Source: Trichococcus alkaliphilus | GTDB taxonomy: Bacteria; Bacillota; Bacilli; Lactobacillales; Aerococcaceae | Direction of reading: 5' to 3' | Length of the DNA: 64,000 nucleotides | NCBI RefSeq assembly: GCF_003008695.1 | Contig: NZ_PXZT01000010.1 | Location: 1-64,000 of the forward strand | Shown: piece by piece, positions 27,984-36,737 of the stretch | Layout: each line of letters begins with the position of its first letter | Numbering within the stretch: position 1 is the first letter of the stretch | The notes under the pieces: model-generated | What the model saw: only the letters and a program-made list of their open reading frames with translations | Databases searched by the model: none | What the model was told of the DNA's origin: nothing | Translations under genes and position numbers: made by a program

Positions 27984-28487
27984 ATGAGAAAGAGAATCTT
28001 GCTAACTTTCATGCTCTTCGCTGTTTGTCTATTAGCCGCTTGCTATAGACAAACGTCTGAAAGAGGTGAAACAGATTTGAACTCAAGGTTACAAGATAGT
28101 CAATCATCAGAAAATGGTATTGAGACAGGAGAAAACAAAATGCAGATACAAATTCAAGATAACACGCATACTGTTGTATTTATGCTAAATAATAGTGTTG
28201 CAGCAGAATCACTCTATAATCAGCTTCCATTGAAAATAATGGTGGAGAATTATGGGAATAACGAAAAAATATTTTATCCGCCAACAAAACTGAATATCAG
28301 TAACACTCCAAGTGCAGAAGGCCCCGCTGGTACACTAGCCTATTTCGAACCATGGGGAAATGTCGTCATGTATTATGGCAGCTTTGGACGTTATCGGGGG
28401 TTGTATGATTTGGGAATAGCCGTTTCAGGGGGAGAACATATCAAAGAATTGACAGGGGAAATATCTGTTACCAAGGTTTCTGATTGA
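27984..28487 (+). CDS. Lipoprotein with cyclophilin-like domain
   Basis: This 167-residue protein has an N-terminal signal and lipobox LLAAC near residue 20, so it should be a membrane-anchored surface lipoprotein. The C-terminal 115 residues (from MQIQIQDNTHTVVFML) match the pattern of the small bacterial cyclophilin-like fold. Features include PLKIMVENYGNNEKIFY, AYFEPWGNVVMYYG and GLYDLGIA. Members have no demonstrated peptidyl-prolyl isomerase activity that I can cite. The gene is more AT-rich than its neighbours and has its own promoter. GAGGCGGG precedes the ATG. Confidence 0.7.
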   Translation: MRKRILLTFMLFAVCLLAACYRQTSERGETDLNSRLQDSQSSENGIETGENKMQIQIQDNTHTVVFMLNNSVAAESLYNQLPLKIMVENYGNNEKIFYPPTKLNISNTPSAEGPAGTLAYFEPWGNVVMYYGSFGRYRGLYDLGIAVSGGEHIKELTGEISVTKVSD

Positions 28488-28622
28488 AATCAGTTGGATT
28501 GTATTGGTTTGGCAGCCGCACTCACAATATACTCAAAAAGTCTGTCGAAGAATTTCCGCTTCACAATCCGCGCAAGGTTGTGCTATCATTAAAATAAGAT
28601 TAAAAAGAAAGAAGGGAATCTC

Positions 28623-29000
28623 TTGACTAAATTCATCAGTTCAGACAAAGCACCCGCAGCGATCGGTCCTTATTCGCAAGGAACAAGAAAGAACGGCTTC
28701 ATCTTTTCATCCGGACAATTACCGATCGATATGGAAACGAAGGAACTTGTTTCTGACCCTGCTGCAGCGACAACAGCCAGCCTGAAAAATGTGTTGACGA
28801 TCGTCAAAGCGGGCGGCGGCTCGTTGAAATCAATCCTGAAAGTCAACGTGTTCGTGAAGGACATCAATGATTTTGACGCCATCAACAGCGCGTACGCTGC
28901 ATTCTTCGGCGAACATAAACCAGCCCGCTCTTTGGTGCAGGTTGCCGCATTACCGAAAGATGCCGTCATCGAAATCGAAGCCATCGCAGCAAAAGACTAA
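28623..29000 (+). CDS. ridA: RidA/YjgF enamine deaminase
   Basis: This 125-residue RidA protein hydrolyses reactive enamine/imine intermediates made by PLP-dependent threonine/serine dehydratases. The N-terminal KAPAAIGPYSQG, FSSGQLPID, the GGGSLKSILKVNVFVKD core and C-terminal ARSLVQVAALPKDAVIEIEAIA with the substrate-binding Arg are all present. The start is TTG at 28623 behind AAGAAGGGA. It converges on the serine dehydratase genes, an enzyme class that makes RidA substrates, though that dehydratase is the Fe-S rather than the PLP type. Confidence 0.94.
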   Translation: MTKFISSDKAPAAIGPYSQGTRKNGFIFSSGQLPIDMETKELVSDPAAATTASLKNVLTIVKAGGGSLKSILKVNVFVKDINDFDAINSAYAAFFGEHKPARSLVQVAALPKDAVIEIEAIAAKD

Positions 29001-29053
29001 AAAAATAGCTGCCACCCGATCAGAATGTTCTGATCTGATGGCAGCTATTTTTG
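29001..29053. terminator. Terminator after ridA
   Basis: AAAATAGCTGCCA pairs with TGGCAGCTATTTT, with a second GATCAGAA/TTCTGATC stem on top and T runs after. Confidence 0.85.
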
Positions 29054-29110
29054 TTTTGTTTGAGGCACAGAACGCGAACAAGTCAGACACAAAGAAACAA
29101 CCCGAAACCG

Positions 29111-30049
29111 CTATTCGAAAGGATTCGCTTTGACCGGGGGCTGGTCATCAACCCATTCCGGCTTGACTTCCAGCTGCTGGCCGAAGATCATCATTTTCAG
29201 GCGGACGCCTTCACGTGTGGCGGCCAAACCGCCCAAGCCGGTTTCGCGCAGGGAGGCGGGAAGGTTTTTTCCGACTTTGCGCATCGCTTCGATCACATCG
29301 TCGGCGGGGATTTTGTTCGTCAGCCCGGCCAAGGCCATATCGGCGCTGATCAGGGCATTGACCGCACCGATTGCATTGCGCTTGACGCAGGGAATCTCGA
29401 CCAATCCGGCAACCGGGTCGCAGACGAGGCCGAGCAGATTGCTGATGGCCATCGCCATCGCTTCCGATGCCTGCTCAGGCGTACCGCCCGCGATTTCGAC
29501 GGCCGCAGCGGCTGCCATCCCGGATGCACTCCCGACTTCGGCTTGGCATCCTCCGGCAGCACCGGCGATCATGGCATTGTTGGCGATCACCATGCCAAAG
29601 CCGCTGGCGCAGAACAGCATCTGGACCATCTGCTCCTCCGTCAGACCAAGTTTATCCTTGATGGCGAACATCACACCGGGCAAAGTCCCCGATGAACCAG
29701 CGGTCGGGGTGGCGCAGATGATCCCCAATGAAGCATTGACTTCATTCGTGGCGATGGCGCTCTCCACCGCGATCAGCAGGTCGTCGCCTGAAAGCGTGTT
29801 GCCGCGTTGGCGATAGTTCCGCAGTTTCACGGCTTCACCGCCTGTCAACCCAGTGGGGGAAAACACGCCATCGCCAGCCAATCCTTTTTCGACTGCGGCT
29901 TTCATGACGTGGTAATTGTTGCGCATCTGTTCCCAAATTTCCGTGCGCGTCCGGTGGCTCTTGGCCATTTCCTGCAGCAGCATCAATTCGGAAATCGGTT
30001 TGCCGCTTTCCTCCGCGGCGGTCACCAATTCTGCAATCTTATTGTACAA
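29111..30049 (-). CDS. sdaAA: L-serine dehydratase, alpha subunit
   Basis: This 312-residue iron-sulfur subunit of L-serine dehydratase deaminates serine to pyruvate and ammonia. TAGSSGTLPGVMFAIKDKL is the family signature. Cysteine-containing stretches (LFCASGFG, LVCDPVAGLVEIPCVKRN) should hold the Fe4S4 cluster. The length is slightly above the usual ~290-300. It lies 18 bp downstream of the beta-subunit gene on the minus strand, so the two form an operon. No regulatory site was recognised. Confidence 0.93.
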   Translation of the reverse strand: MYNKIAELVTAAEESGKPISELMLLQEMAKSHRTRTEIWEQMRNNYHVMKAAVEKGLAGDGVFSPTGLTGGEAVKLRNYRQRGNTLSGDDLLIAVESAIATNEVNASLGIICATPTAGSSGTLPGVMFAIKDKLGLTEEQMVQMLFCASGFGMVIANNAMIAGAAGGCQAEVGSASGMAAAAAVEIAGGTPEQASEAMAMAISNLLGLVCDPVAGLVEIPCVKRNAIGAVNALISADMALAGLTNKIPADDVIEAMRKVGKNLPASLRETGLGGLAATREGVRLKMMIFGQQLEVKPEWVDDQPPVKANPFE

Positions 30050-30067
30050 AGCGGTATTCCTTCTTTC

Positions 30068-30748
30068 CTAACTGATCAGTATCGCCTTTTCGATGAAAGG
30101 CAGCTCGTTGATTTCGTAGATCATTTCTTTCGTGGGGACCGTATCCAGATAGAGGACGACCCATTCGGTATCACTTTCCCTGAAAATGCGGATATCATTC
30201 AGGGGATAGCCTTTGAATGCGAAATAATTCTGCCATTCCGCTTCGCTGTAAAGATGGTATTGGAGCGTATTCTGATGGATAAAATAGATAGGCAAATGCG
30301 CATCCAACCGCATCGAGAAGTTGTCGATGTCGACTTGGTTCAGAACAATCGAACCGCCCCCAATGGAACTGCCCGTGACGGATATTTTTTTCTTGTCCCG
30401 TTCCAACACCATCGTGGCTGTGTTCGGGTGGCCGACGGGGGAGTCGCCGATTTCTTCGATGAATGTCACGGCTATCTTTTGGGATTCGGCCATTTTCAGG
30501 GATTGCGGAATCATCGGATCGTCCGCTGCAAAACCGAGTATTCCGCCAAGGATCGCAAAATCGGTGCCGTGCCCGAGATGGGTATCCGCGAACGATTCGT
30601 AGTAATGGATCGTGACCTTTTTCGGCTTCACCTCGAACAGCTGCGCCGCCGCTTTCCCCAATGCGAGAGCGCCTGCAGTATGCGAGCTGGAAGGGCCGAC
30701 CATCACCGGGCCGATGATATCGAAAATGCTTCTGAATGTGTGACTCAT
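30068..30748 (-). CDS. sdaAB: L-serine dehydratase, beta subunit
   Basis: This 226-residue partner of SdaAA opens with SIFDIIGPVMVGPSSSHTAG, the substrate-binding loop shared by all such subunits. A C-terminal ACT-like regulatory domain (about 150-226, from NDIRIFRE) probably senses serine. It is the first gene of the pair, with a GGAGA ribosome site. In other bacteria the two halves are fused as SdaA. Confidence 0.93.
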   Translation of the reverse strand: MSHTFRSIFDIIGPVMVGPSSSHTAGALALGKAAAQLFEVKPKKVTIHYYESFADTHLGHGTDFAILGGILGFAADDPMIPQSLKMAESQKIAVTFIEEIGDSPVGHPNTATMVLERDKKKISVTGSSIGGGSIVLNQVDIDNFSMRLDAHLPIYFIHQNTLQYHLYSEAEWQNYFAFKGYPLNDIRIFRESDTEWVVLYLDTVPTKEMIYEINELPFIEKAILIS

Positions 30749-30907
30749 GACGATCTCCTTTCCTTATTGGTTCATGAAAGCTTGCCTCTCATTATAGCGA
30801 AATGGCTGCCGGAATGACAGGTGGCATACTTGCTTTTTTAGCGGATTCTAATGGCTTTTTAACGGAGTATCCGCTGCCAAACATAGAAACGCTTCCTTTC
30901 CGTATGA

Positions 30908-30913
30908 TATAAT
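30908..30913 (+). promoter_or_regulatory. Extended -10 promoter of rpiA
   Basis: TATGATATAATG gives a consensus TATAAT with an upstream TGn; the -35 is poor. Confidence 0.5.
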
Positions 30914-30946
30914 GACTTCATCATCCTGAAAGGAACGCGTGAGAAT

Positions 30947-31624
30947 ATGGAACTAAAAGAACTGGTTGGATTAAAAGCTGCAGAATACATCAAAGACGGT
31001 ATGACAGTAGGTCTGGGAACAGGCTCGACTGCCTATTATTTTGTGAAGGAAATCGGTAGACGTGTGAACGAGGAAGGATTGAAGATCACTGGGGTGACGA
31101 CTTCGATCCAAACGAAGGAATTGGCTGAGTCGTTAGGGATTCCGTTAAAGAGTGTGGATGAAGTGACTTGCATCGACATCACTGTGGACGGAGCCGATGA
31201 AATCAGCGAAGATTTCCAAGGGATCAAAGGCGGCGGCGGAGCCTTGTTGTTCGAGAAAATCGTTGCCGACAATTCCAAAAAAGTCATCTGGATCGTCGAT
31301 GAAAGCAAAATGGTGAAACATCTGGGTGCATTCCCGCTGCCAGTGGAAGTCGTCTGCTACGGATCGATCCAACTGTTCAATAAATTCAATGAAAAAGGCT
31401 ATAATCCGGAATTCCGCAAGACGGCAAACGGGGAATATTATTTGACTGATGAAAAGAACAACATCATCGATCTGCATCTGGGTGAAATTTTGGATCCGAA
31501 GGCACTTGCCGAGGACCTGATCCACCTGACCGGTGTAGTGGAACATGGTTTGTTCCTTGACTGTGTGGATACCGTTTTGGTCGGTACAAAAGACGGCGTG
31601 AAAGTGATCGAAGCGAAAAGATAA
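30947..31624 (+). CDS. rpiA: Ribose-5-phosphate isomerase A
   Basis: This 225-residue enzyme interconverts ribose-5-phosphate and ribulose-5-phosphate. Motifs are [14 protein letters not shown] (phosphate loop), [12 protein letters not shown] (catalytic Asp), [13 protein letters not shown] and [11 protein letters not shown]. The length is exact for RpiA. Pdp follows 78 bp downstream on the same strand. Together they release ribose-1-phosphate from pyrimidine nucleosides and send pentose phosphate into central metabolism, so a shared operon makes sense. Confidence 0.95.
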   Translation: MELKELVGLKAAEYIKDGMTVGLGTGSTAYYFVKEIGRRVNEEGLKITGVTTSIQTKELAESLGIPLKSVDEVTCIDITVDGADEISEDFQGIKGGGGALLFEKIVADNSKKVIWIVDESKMVKHLGAFPLPVEVVCYGSIQLFNKFNEKGYNPEFRKTANGEYYLTDEKNNIIDLHLGEILDPKALAEDLIHLTGVVEHGLFLDCVDTVLVGTKDGVKVIEAKR

Positions 31625-31702
31625 GCTTCAACTAAAATGCACAAAAACGTTTTGCGCTGTGCTTGATATTCGAAAAGTCAGATTCAAATGGAGGGAAAGC
31701 CT

Positions 31703-33004
31703 ATGAGAATGGTAGATTTAATTATCAAGAAACAAGAAGGCAAAGCATTGACGAAAGAAGAGATCCGTTTCATAATTAACGGCTACACGGACGGGTCGAT
31801 TCCTGATTATCAGATGAGCGCCTGGGCGATGGCCGTCTTTTTTCAGGACATGACCGATGAGGAACGGATGGAATTGACGATGGCCATGGCTGAATCCGGC
31901 GATCAAATCGATCTTTCCGCCATCGCGGGAATCAAGGTCGACAAACATTCAACCGGCGGCGTCGGCGACACGACGACTCTTGTGCTCGCGCCATTGGTTG
32001 CCAGCTGCGGCGTGCCGGTAGCGAAAATGAGCGGACGCGGACTGGGGCATACAGGCGGCACGCTGGATAAACTGGAATCGATCCCCGGCTTCCATGTGGA
32101 AATCGACGAAGAGACCTTCGCATCCATCGTGAACGAAAATAAAGTCGCCGTCATCGGACAATCCGGCAATCTCTGCCCGGCGGACAAGAAATTGTATGCC
32201 TTACGGGATGTGACCGGAACCGTGAACTCATTGCCGCTGATCGCAAGTTCGATCATGTGCAAAAAAATCGCAGCCGGTGCGGATGCTATCGTGCTCGATG
32301 TGAAAACCGGAGCCGGTGCGTTCATGAAGACGGAAGAAGATGCGCGAGCACTTGCCCATGCGATGGTCAAAATCGGCAATCTGGCCGGCCGCAAAACGAT
32401 GGCGATCATTTCCGACATGAGCCAGCCTTTGGGTGTGGCGGTCGGGAACGCCTTGGAAGTTGAAGTGGCGATTGAAACGTTGAAGGGCAACGGGCCTAAA
32501 GACTTGGAGGCGCTCTGCATCGAATTGGGAAGCCAGATGGTCTATCTGGGCGGAAAAGCGGCTGATTTGGCCGAAGCCCGCGAACTGGTAACAGAGAACC
32601 TCCGCAACGGCAAAGCATTGGAGAAATTCAAGGTTTTCGTTGCTTCCCAAGGAGGAAATCCGGCAGTCGTGGATGATTATTCATTGATGCCGCAAGCCTC
32701 GCGCCAACAGGAAGTTTTGGCTGAAGCATCCGGGTATGTGACGGAAATCATTGCAGATGACATCGGCGTAGCTGCGATGTTGCTTGGTGCCGGGCGCGCC
32801 ACGAAAGAAAGCACGATCGATCTGGCGGCCGGACTGAATATCCTGAAGAAAGTCGGCGACCCGGTCCAAAAGGGCGAAGCAATCGTCAGGATGTTCGCCA
32901 ACAAAGCAGATTTTGCCCAGGCCGAAAGGCTGATCCAGGAAGCCTATTCCATCGGCGAAGAACAAAAAGAAATCACCCTGATCCACAGCATCATCACAGA
33001 CTGA
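31703..33004 (+). CDS. pdp: Pyrimidine-nucleoside phosphorylase
   Basis: This 433-residue enzyme cleaves uridine, thymidine and deoxyuridine to base and (deoxy)ribose-1-phosphate. The signature [20 protein letters not shown] is present. [20 protein letters not shown] forms the phosphate site, and the C-terminal domain has [22 protein letters not shown] chose the ATG at 31703 because GGAGGG stands eight bases upstream, and it gives the standard 433-residue length. An upstream in-frame ATG at 31688 lies before that ribosome site. Confidence 0.94.
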   Translation: MRMVDLIIKKQEGKALTKEEIRFIINGYTDGSIPDYQMSAWAMAVFFQDMTDEERMELTMAMAESGDQIDLSAIAGIKVDKHSTGGVGDTTTLVLAPLVASCGVPVAKMSGRGLGHTGGTLDKLESIPGFHVEIDEETFASIVNENKVAVIGQSGNLCPADKKLYALRDVTGTVNSLPLIASSIMCKKIAAGADAIVLDVKTGAGAFMKTEEDARALAHAMVKIGNLAGRKTMAIISDMSQPLGVAVGNALEVEVAIETLKGNGPKDLEALCIELGSQMVYLGGKAADLAEARELVTENLRNGKALEKFKVFVASQGGNPAVVDDYSLMPQASRQQEVLAEASGYVTEIIADDIGVAAMLLGAGRATKESTIDLAAGLNILKKVGDPVQKGEAIVRMFANKADFAQAERLIQEAYSIGEEQKEITLIHSIITD

Positions 33005-33008
33005 AAAC

Positions 33009-33058
33009 AAAAGCATCCGAGCCGCACACATTTAATCGTGAGCGGCTCGGATGCTTTT
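33009..33058. terminator. Bidirectional terminator between pdp and mgtC
   Basis: AAAAGCATCCGAGCCGC and GCGGCTCGGATGCTTTT form a perfect 17-bp stem. Confidence 0.92.
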
Positions 33059-33059
33059 C

Positions 33060-33764
33060 TCATTGGTCGAAAGTTACGTTCGTGATGTCCTTGCTCATGT
33101 TCATCAGATCGTTCACCAGATCTTTTTTCTTGTAGTAATGCGGTAAACCGATCCCGTAGATGACGATGTAGTTCGGGTGCTCGCTCTCCGGATTCTCGAT
33201 CAGAAACTTCATGTCCGAAGTCTCGATGTTGTTTTCGGAAAGGAACAATTCGATCGCCTTTTTCAGATCCTGGTGTCTGTAATGGATCTCCACATGCAGC
33301 CCGCCTATGGAAGTCCTGAGTTTTTTGATGATATGCAGAACGACATAAAGAATCAGACAGCCGATGAAAGATAGGAAATAATAGCCCATCCCGACGGCAA
33401 TCCCGAGACCGGCGACCGTCCAAATCGTTGCTGCCGATGTCAGGCCGGTGACCGTATCCCGTTTGGTGATGAGGATTGTGCCGGCGCCGAGGAACCCGAT
33501 GCCGCTGACGATCTGGGCGATGATGCGGGTAAAGTCGACCGTGATGCTGGATGCGATATCCGGATTCGCAATAGCCAAGTTCAGACTGTAAAAAGCGATT
33601 TCGAGCTGAATCAAAGTGATGAGGCAAGCTGAAACGGAAACGATAATGTTCGTACGCAGACCCGCTGCTTGACGATTCTCTTCGCGTTCATAGCCGATGA
33701 TGCCACCGACAAAAACCGCCGCAAGCAAGCGCATCGTTATTTCCAATGTGCTGATGGAATACAC
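33060..33764 (-). CDS. MgtC/SapB-family membrane protein
   Basis: This protein of about 234 residues has four or five N-terminal membrane helices. The conserved GGIIGYEREENRQAAGLRTNIIV block carries the invariant Arg/Glu residues of the MgtC family. GIGFLGAGTILITKRDTVTGLTSAATIW follows. A C-terminal soluble ACT-like domain (about 150-234) marks the longer SapB/YhiD form. Members affect magnesium-limited growth or acid adaptation; the exact role is unsettled. I prefer the GTG at 33764 behind AAAGGGGGG; a TTG at 33782 lies upstream. Confidence 0.85.
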   Translation of the reverse strand: MYSISTLEITMRLLAAVFVGGIIGYEREENRQAAGLRTNIIVSVSACLITLIQLEIAFYSLNLAIANPDIASSITVDFTRIIAQIVSGIGFLGAGTILITKRDTVTGLTSAATIWTVAGLGIAVGMGYYFLSFIGCLILYVVLHIIKKLRTSIGGLHVEIHYRHQDLKKAIELFLSENNIETSDMKFLIENPESEHPNYIVIYGIGLPHYYKKKDLVNDLMNMSKDITNVTFDQ

Positions 33765-33932
33765 AGCAGTCCCCCCTTTCAAAATAGAGCATTTCTTCTA
33801 TTTTAAAGCATCGGCTGTATTCTGTAAAAGGAAATGACGATTTTCTGAAAATATGCAGAATCACGCCGTTTCTTCCGCCAGCTTATGATAAAATGGAACA
33901 TAACATTATTTTTTGATTAGAGGAGGGGCAAT

Positions 33933-34637
33933 ATGTCGAAAAAAGAGTGGCTGGCTGGAATGAAAGCCATCTATCCGGTTTGTTTCGGCTACATTCCGAT
34001 GGGGTTGGCCTGTGGGGTCCTGTTGCAGCAAGCCGGTTATCATTGGCTGGCGGTCATGCTGATGAGCCTGATCATCTATGGGGGAGCTTCGCAGTTCATG
34101 ATTGCGTCGATGACTGTGGCCGGGGCAGGTTTGCTGGAAATGGTGATCATGATTTTTTTCATCAATCTGAGGCATCTCTTGATGAGTTCCAGTCTGGCCC
34201 ACAGAATCCGCGAGAAGAACACAGCTTTCAGCATATTCTTTGCGCAGACGATCACCGATGAATCGTTCGCCGTCAACACGCTGTATTTCAAAACCGATGG
34301 CATGTGGAATCCAACGAAAGCAATGGCTGCGAATGTCACGGCCTACACGACCTGGATTTTGAGCACGGGAATAGGCGCGATGGCCGGTAAGAGCATCGCT
34401 TTGTCGCCGGTTGTGATGAACTACATCCTCATTGCGATGTTCATTTTCCTGCTCATTTCCCAAATCGAGAACCGCATCGTGTTCTGGACGGCAGTATTTT
34501 CCGGTATCACGGCGGTCGTGCTGATGAGTCTGCTGCATCATAATATCGCCATCGTCCTGACTTCGATCTTGGCTTCCGGATTCGGGCTCTATCTGCAGAA
34601 CAAGAAAGACGAAAAGGAGGGGATTTTGCGTGGATGA
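33933..34637 (+). CDS. azlC: Branched-chain amino acid exporter, large subunit
   Basis: This 234-residue AzlC-family membrane protein has about seven helices. CFGYIPMGLACGVLLQQAG and YGGASQFMIASMTVAGAGLLEM are family signatures. It forms a two-component exporter with the AzlD protein, whose gene overlaps by 8 nt. Known members export leucine, isoleucine, valine or analogues such as 4-azaleucine. AGAGGAGGGG lies upstream of the ATG. Confidence 0.92.
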   Translation: MSKKEWLAGMKAIYPVCFGYIPMGLACGVLLQQAGYHWLAVMLMSLIIYGGASQFMIASMTVAGAGLLEMVIMIFFINLRHLLMSSSLAHRIREKNTAFSIFFAQTITDESFAVNTLYFKTDGMWNPTKAMAANVTAYTTWILSTGIGAMAGKSIALSPVVMNYILIAMFIFLLISQIENRIVFWTAVFSGITAVVLMSLLHHNIAIVLTSILASGFGLYLQNKKDEKEGILRG

Positions 34638-34953
34638 TAAAGCATTATGGCTCATTTTGGGTGGGGGTTTGGTGACTTTTCTGCCCAGATGGCTCCCTAT
34701 CGTTGCCTTGAAGAACGCGCGGATTCCGATCTGGTTCCAGAAATGGATGAGCTTCCTGCCGGTTTCCATCTTTTCGGCATTGATCGCTTCGGATATCTTT
34801 TTCTGGGAAGGCAATGTTTCCTTGAATATATTGGAAAACGCCAAACTGTTGCCGTCGCTTGTGACTGCAGTGGTGGCTTATTATTCGAAAAATATGATCC
34901 TTTCCGTCATCGTCGGCATCGTGGGCATCAGTCTGATGGTTTGGGCACTTTGA
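34630..34953 (+). CDS. azlD: Branched-chain amino acid exporter, small subunit
   Basis: This 107-residue AzlD protein has four short helices. WLILGGGLVTFLPRWLPIVAL is the typical opening, and VTAVVAYYSKNMILSVIVGI the typical end. It starts with GTG inside the end of azlC, preceded by AAGGAGGGG. It acts only with AzlC. Confidence 0.92.
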   Translation: MDDKALWLILGGGLVTFLPRWLPIVALKNARIPIWFQKWMSFLPVSIFSALIASDIFFWEGNVSLNILENAKLLPSLVTAVVAYYSKNMILSVIVGIVGISLMVWAL

Positions 34954-35003
34954 TTACTCTCGCTTATTTTTAATGTTTTCGCCATCAAATTTTCATTATT
35001 CTG

Positions 35004-35032
35004 TTGACATGCTTTTGTTTGTTGATTATGAT
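35004..35032 (+). promoter_or_regulatory. Strong sigma-A promoter of the trpX leader
   Basis: TTGACA (35004-35009), a 17-bp spacer and TATGAT (35027-35032), about 30 bp before a leader ORF. Confidence 0.8.
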
Positions 35033-35065
35033 GAATGCATACCCAAGGGAAAAGGAGGCAGTCGA

Positions 35066-35128
35066 ATGCAAACGATCACGCGTGTTACAGCAATGAACGG
35101 AAAAAGCTGGCAAAGCCGCATAGTGTAG
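35066..35128 (+). CDS. Leader peptide of the trpX attenuator
   Basis: This 20-codon ORF (MQTITRVTAMNGKSWQSRIV) has a perfect AAAGGAGG seven bases before its ATG, and starts about 27 nt after the predicted transcription start. It contains one Trp codon near its end. Its last codons and stop (CCGCATAG at 35116-35123) can pair with CTATGCGG (35189-35196). The position of the ribosome would therefore decide downstream folding. I infer that it senses translation speed, possibly at the Trp codon, to control the intrinsic terminator before the TrpX-like gene. A single Trp codon is weak evidence for the sensed amino acid. Confidence 0.65.
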   Translation: MQTITRVTAMNGKSWQSRIV

Positions 35129-35265
35129 GTTGATCGTGTGACAGGACTGTCCATAGATGCAACCTCAGATTCAGTCTGGATTAGCGTCTATGCGGATATT
35201 TCCTTCTTTTACTTATTCAGGAAACCATCACCGCAAAGACTATTAGGGTCTCTGCGGTGTTTTTG
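35116..35265 (+). promoter_or_regulatory. Transcription attenuator with alternative hairpins
   Basis: CCGCATAG (35116-35123) pairs with CTATGCGG (35189-35196). CATAGATGC (35153-35161) pairs with the overlapping GCGTCTATG. TGCGG (35192-35196) can also pair with CCGCA (35231-35235), the 5' arm of the terminator. These are mutually exclusive 1:3, 2:3 and 3:4 states. The terminator itself is CACCGCAAAGAC/GTCTCTGCGGTG followed by TTTTTG. Confidence 0.6.
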
Positions 35266-35339
35266 TATCCAAAAATGCGTTGCCGATCCAGATTGGGATG
35301 TTTACGAAGAATCAAATTTCAAAAAATGGAGGAGTTTTG

Positions 35340-36365
35340 ATGATGAAAAATGGGATGAGAAACATGTTACGAATGAGTTCGATATTGGTTATCGGGTTAC
35401 TGGCCGCTTGCGGAAATACAGCGTCGGAAAGTGATTCTTCGGCAGCTACAAATGAAAGCGAACAGGAAAAAGTCTATATCGGCATTCTGCAGCTGACGAC
35501 GCATCCGGCTTTGGATCAGATCACGGAAGGCATCCTGGATGAGTTGGCGGCGGCCGGCTATGTCGACGGCGAGAATGCCACCATCGATTTCCAGAATGCG
35601 CAGGGGGACCAGGCGAACATGAAGTCGATCGCCGAAAGCTTCGTCAGCCATGACGCGGACATCATGATCGGGGTTGCGACGCCTGCCGCGCAAGCGCTGA
35701 AGAACGCCTCCGATGAGATTCCGGTGATCCTTGGTGCGGTCCAGGATCCAGTCGGTGCTGGCCTGGTTGAATCCTTGGAGGCTCCAGGCAGCAATGCGAC
35801 GGGGCTGTCGAACCGGACACCATCCAACGAACAGATGGCATTGATCAAGCAATTCCTGCCGGATGCCACAACAATCGGCGTCATGTACACAACTGCCGAA
35901 GACAATGCGATCATCTCCGGCCAACGCGCCGAGCAGGCGGCAGCGGATCTCGGATTTGAAGTCGTTACGAGAACAATCACTACTTCGAACGACATCGCCC
36001 AAGCGGCGGAAAGTCTTGCAAAAGAGGTCGACGCGATCTATGTACCGAATGATAATGTCATCGCGAGCGGAATGGCAACCTTGGTGGATGCGGCCGATGC
36101 GTTCGGCATCCCGGTTTTCCCGGCGGCTGACACGATGGTGAAAGACGGCGGCGTTGCGACTTTCGCGCCAAGCCAATACGGCATGGGTACGCAGATCGGC
36201 CAAATCGCGGTCGACATCCTGAAGGGCGCGGATCCGGCGACTTATCCGGTCCAACTGGTCAAAGAGAATTCCGTTTACATCAACCAAGCCAAAGTGGACG
36301 AACTGGGCTTGACGATTCCGGAAGAAGTCAAGGCCGATGCGGTGTTTGTGGAATTGGCTGAATAA
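35340..36365 (+). CDS. trpX: TrpX-like ABC transporter substrate-binding lipoprotein
   Basis: This 341-residue lipoprotein (lipobox LLAAC near residue 26) belongs to the family of periplasmic-type binding proteins that includes the streptococcal tryptophan-uptake component TrpX. YIGILQLTTHPALDQITEGI, GVATPAAQALKNA and AVQDPVGAGLVESL are typical. A long C-lobe contains IYVPNDNVIASGMA. ATG 35340 or 35343 follows GGAGGAG. The usual partner permease and ATPase genes do not follow; a terminator and the mevalonate operon come next. It would need a permease encoded elsewhere. Substrate assignment to tryptophan is by family resemblance. Confidence 0.78.
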   Translation: MMKNGMRNMLRMSSILVIGLLAACGNTASESDSSAATNESEQEKVYIGILQLTTHPALDQITEGILDELAAAGYVDGENATIDFQNAQGDQANMKSIAESFVSHDADIMIGVATPAAQALKNASDEIPVILGAVQDPVGAGLVESLEAPGSNATGLSNRTPSNEQMALIKQFLPDATTIGVMYTTAEDNAIISGQRAEQAAADLGFEVVTRTITTSNDIAQAAESLAKEVDAIYVPNDNVIASGMATLVDAADAFGIPVFPAADTMVKDGGVATFAPSQYGMGTQIGQIAVDILKGADPATYPVQLVKENSVYINQAKVDELGLTIPEEVKADAVFVELAE

Positions 36366-36377
36366 TAGTCATTTATG

Positions 36378-36415
36378 GAAGAGGCTCATCCAACTGCGTA
36401 TGGGCCTCTTTTTTT
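36378..36415 (+). terminator. Terminator of trpX
   Basis: GAGGCTCAT (36381-36389) pairs with ATGGGCCTC (36400-36408) with one wobble, followed by T7. Confidence 0.85.
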
Positions 36416-36477
36416 GGCGTGGCGTTAGTTAGGTGGTCGCTGAGGTTACCGGATGCGGAACAAGAACAATGAGGATA

Positions 36478-36630
36478 TGTCGGTTGAACGGATTATGTGT
36501 TGGTGTGAACAGCCGAGACATACCGAATGTGTTGACTGAACGTATCAAGCGTTGTCGCGAACAGTCAAGACATATCAAATGCGTTGACTGAACGTATCAA
36601 GTGTTTCCCCGAACAGCCGACGAAGCGATG
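36478..36630. repeat. Three imperfect ~52-bp tandem repeats
   Basis: GTTGACTGAACGTATCAAG occurs at 36531-36549 and again, identical, at 36583-36601, exactly 52 bp apart. Each copy is followed by GAACAGYCRA-type sequence. A third, more diverged copy precedes them from about 36480. No ORF runs through the repeats. They lie between the trpX and fni terminators. Confidence 0.75.
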
Positions 36631-36681
36631 ATTTGTCGGTTGTTCATCCGTAACCCCAAACCTGCCACACCCACCAAACAA

Positions 36682-36728
36682 AAAACGCGCCAGCGGCCGG
36701 TATCATTCTACCGTTCGCTGACGCGTTT
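36682..36728 (-). terminator. Terminator of the mevalonate operon
   Basis: On the minus strand, AAACGCGTCAGCG pairs with CGCTGGCGCGTTT across a long loop and is followed by a T run. Confidence 0.8.
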
Positions 36729-36737
36729 GTATTATAT

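Noticed and set aside
35397-36287. 296-codon antisense frame in trpX
   Set aside because: Arg/Asp/His-rich translation of the complementary strand of a well-supported lipoprotein gene.
36478-36630. CRISPR array
   Set aside because: Only three diverged copies of about 52 bp with no unique spacers; a plain tandem repeat.
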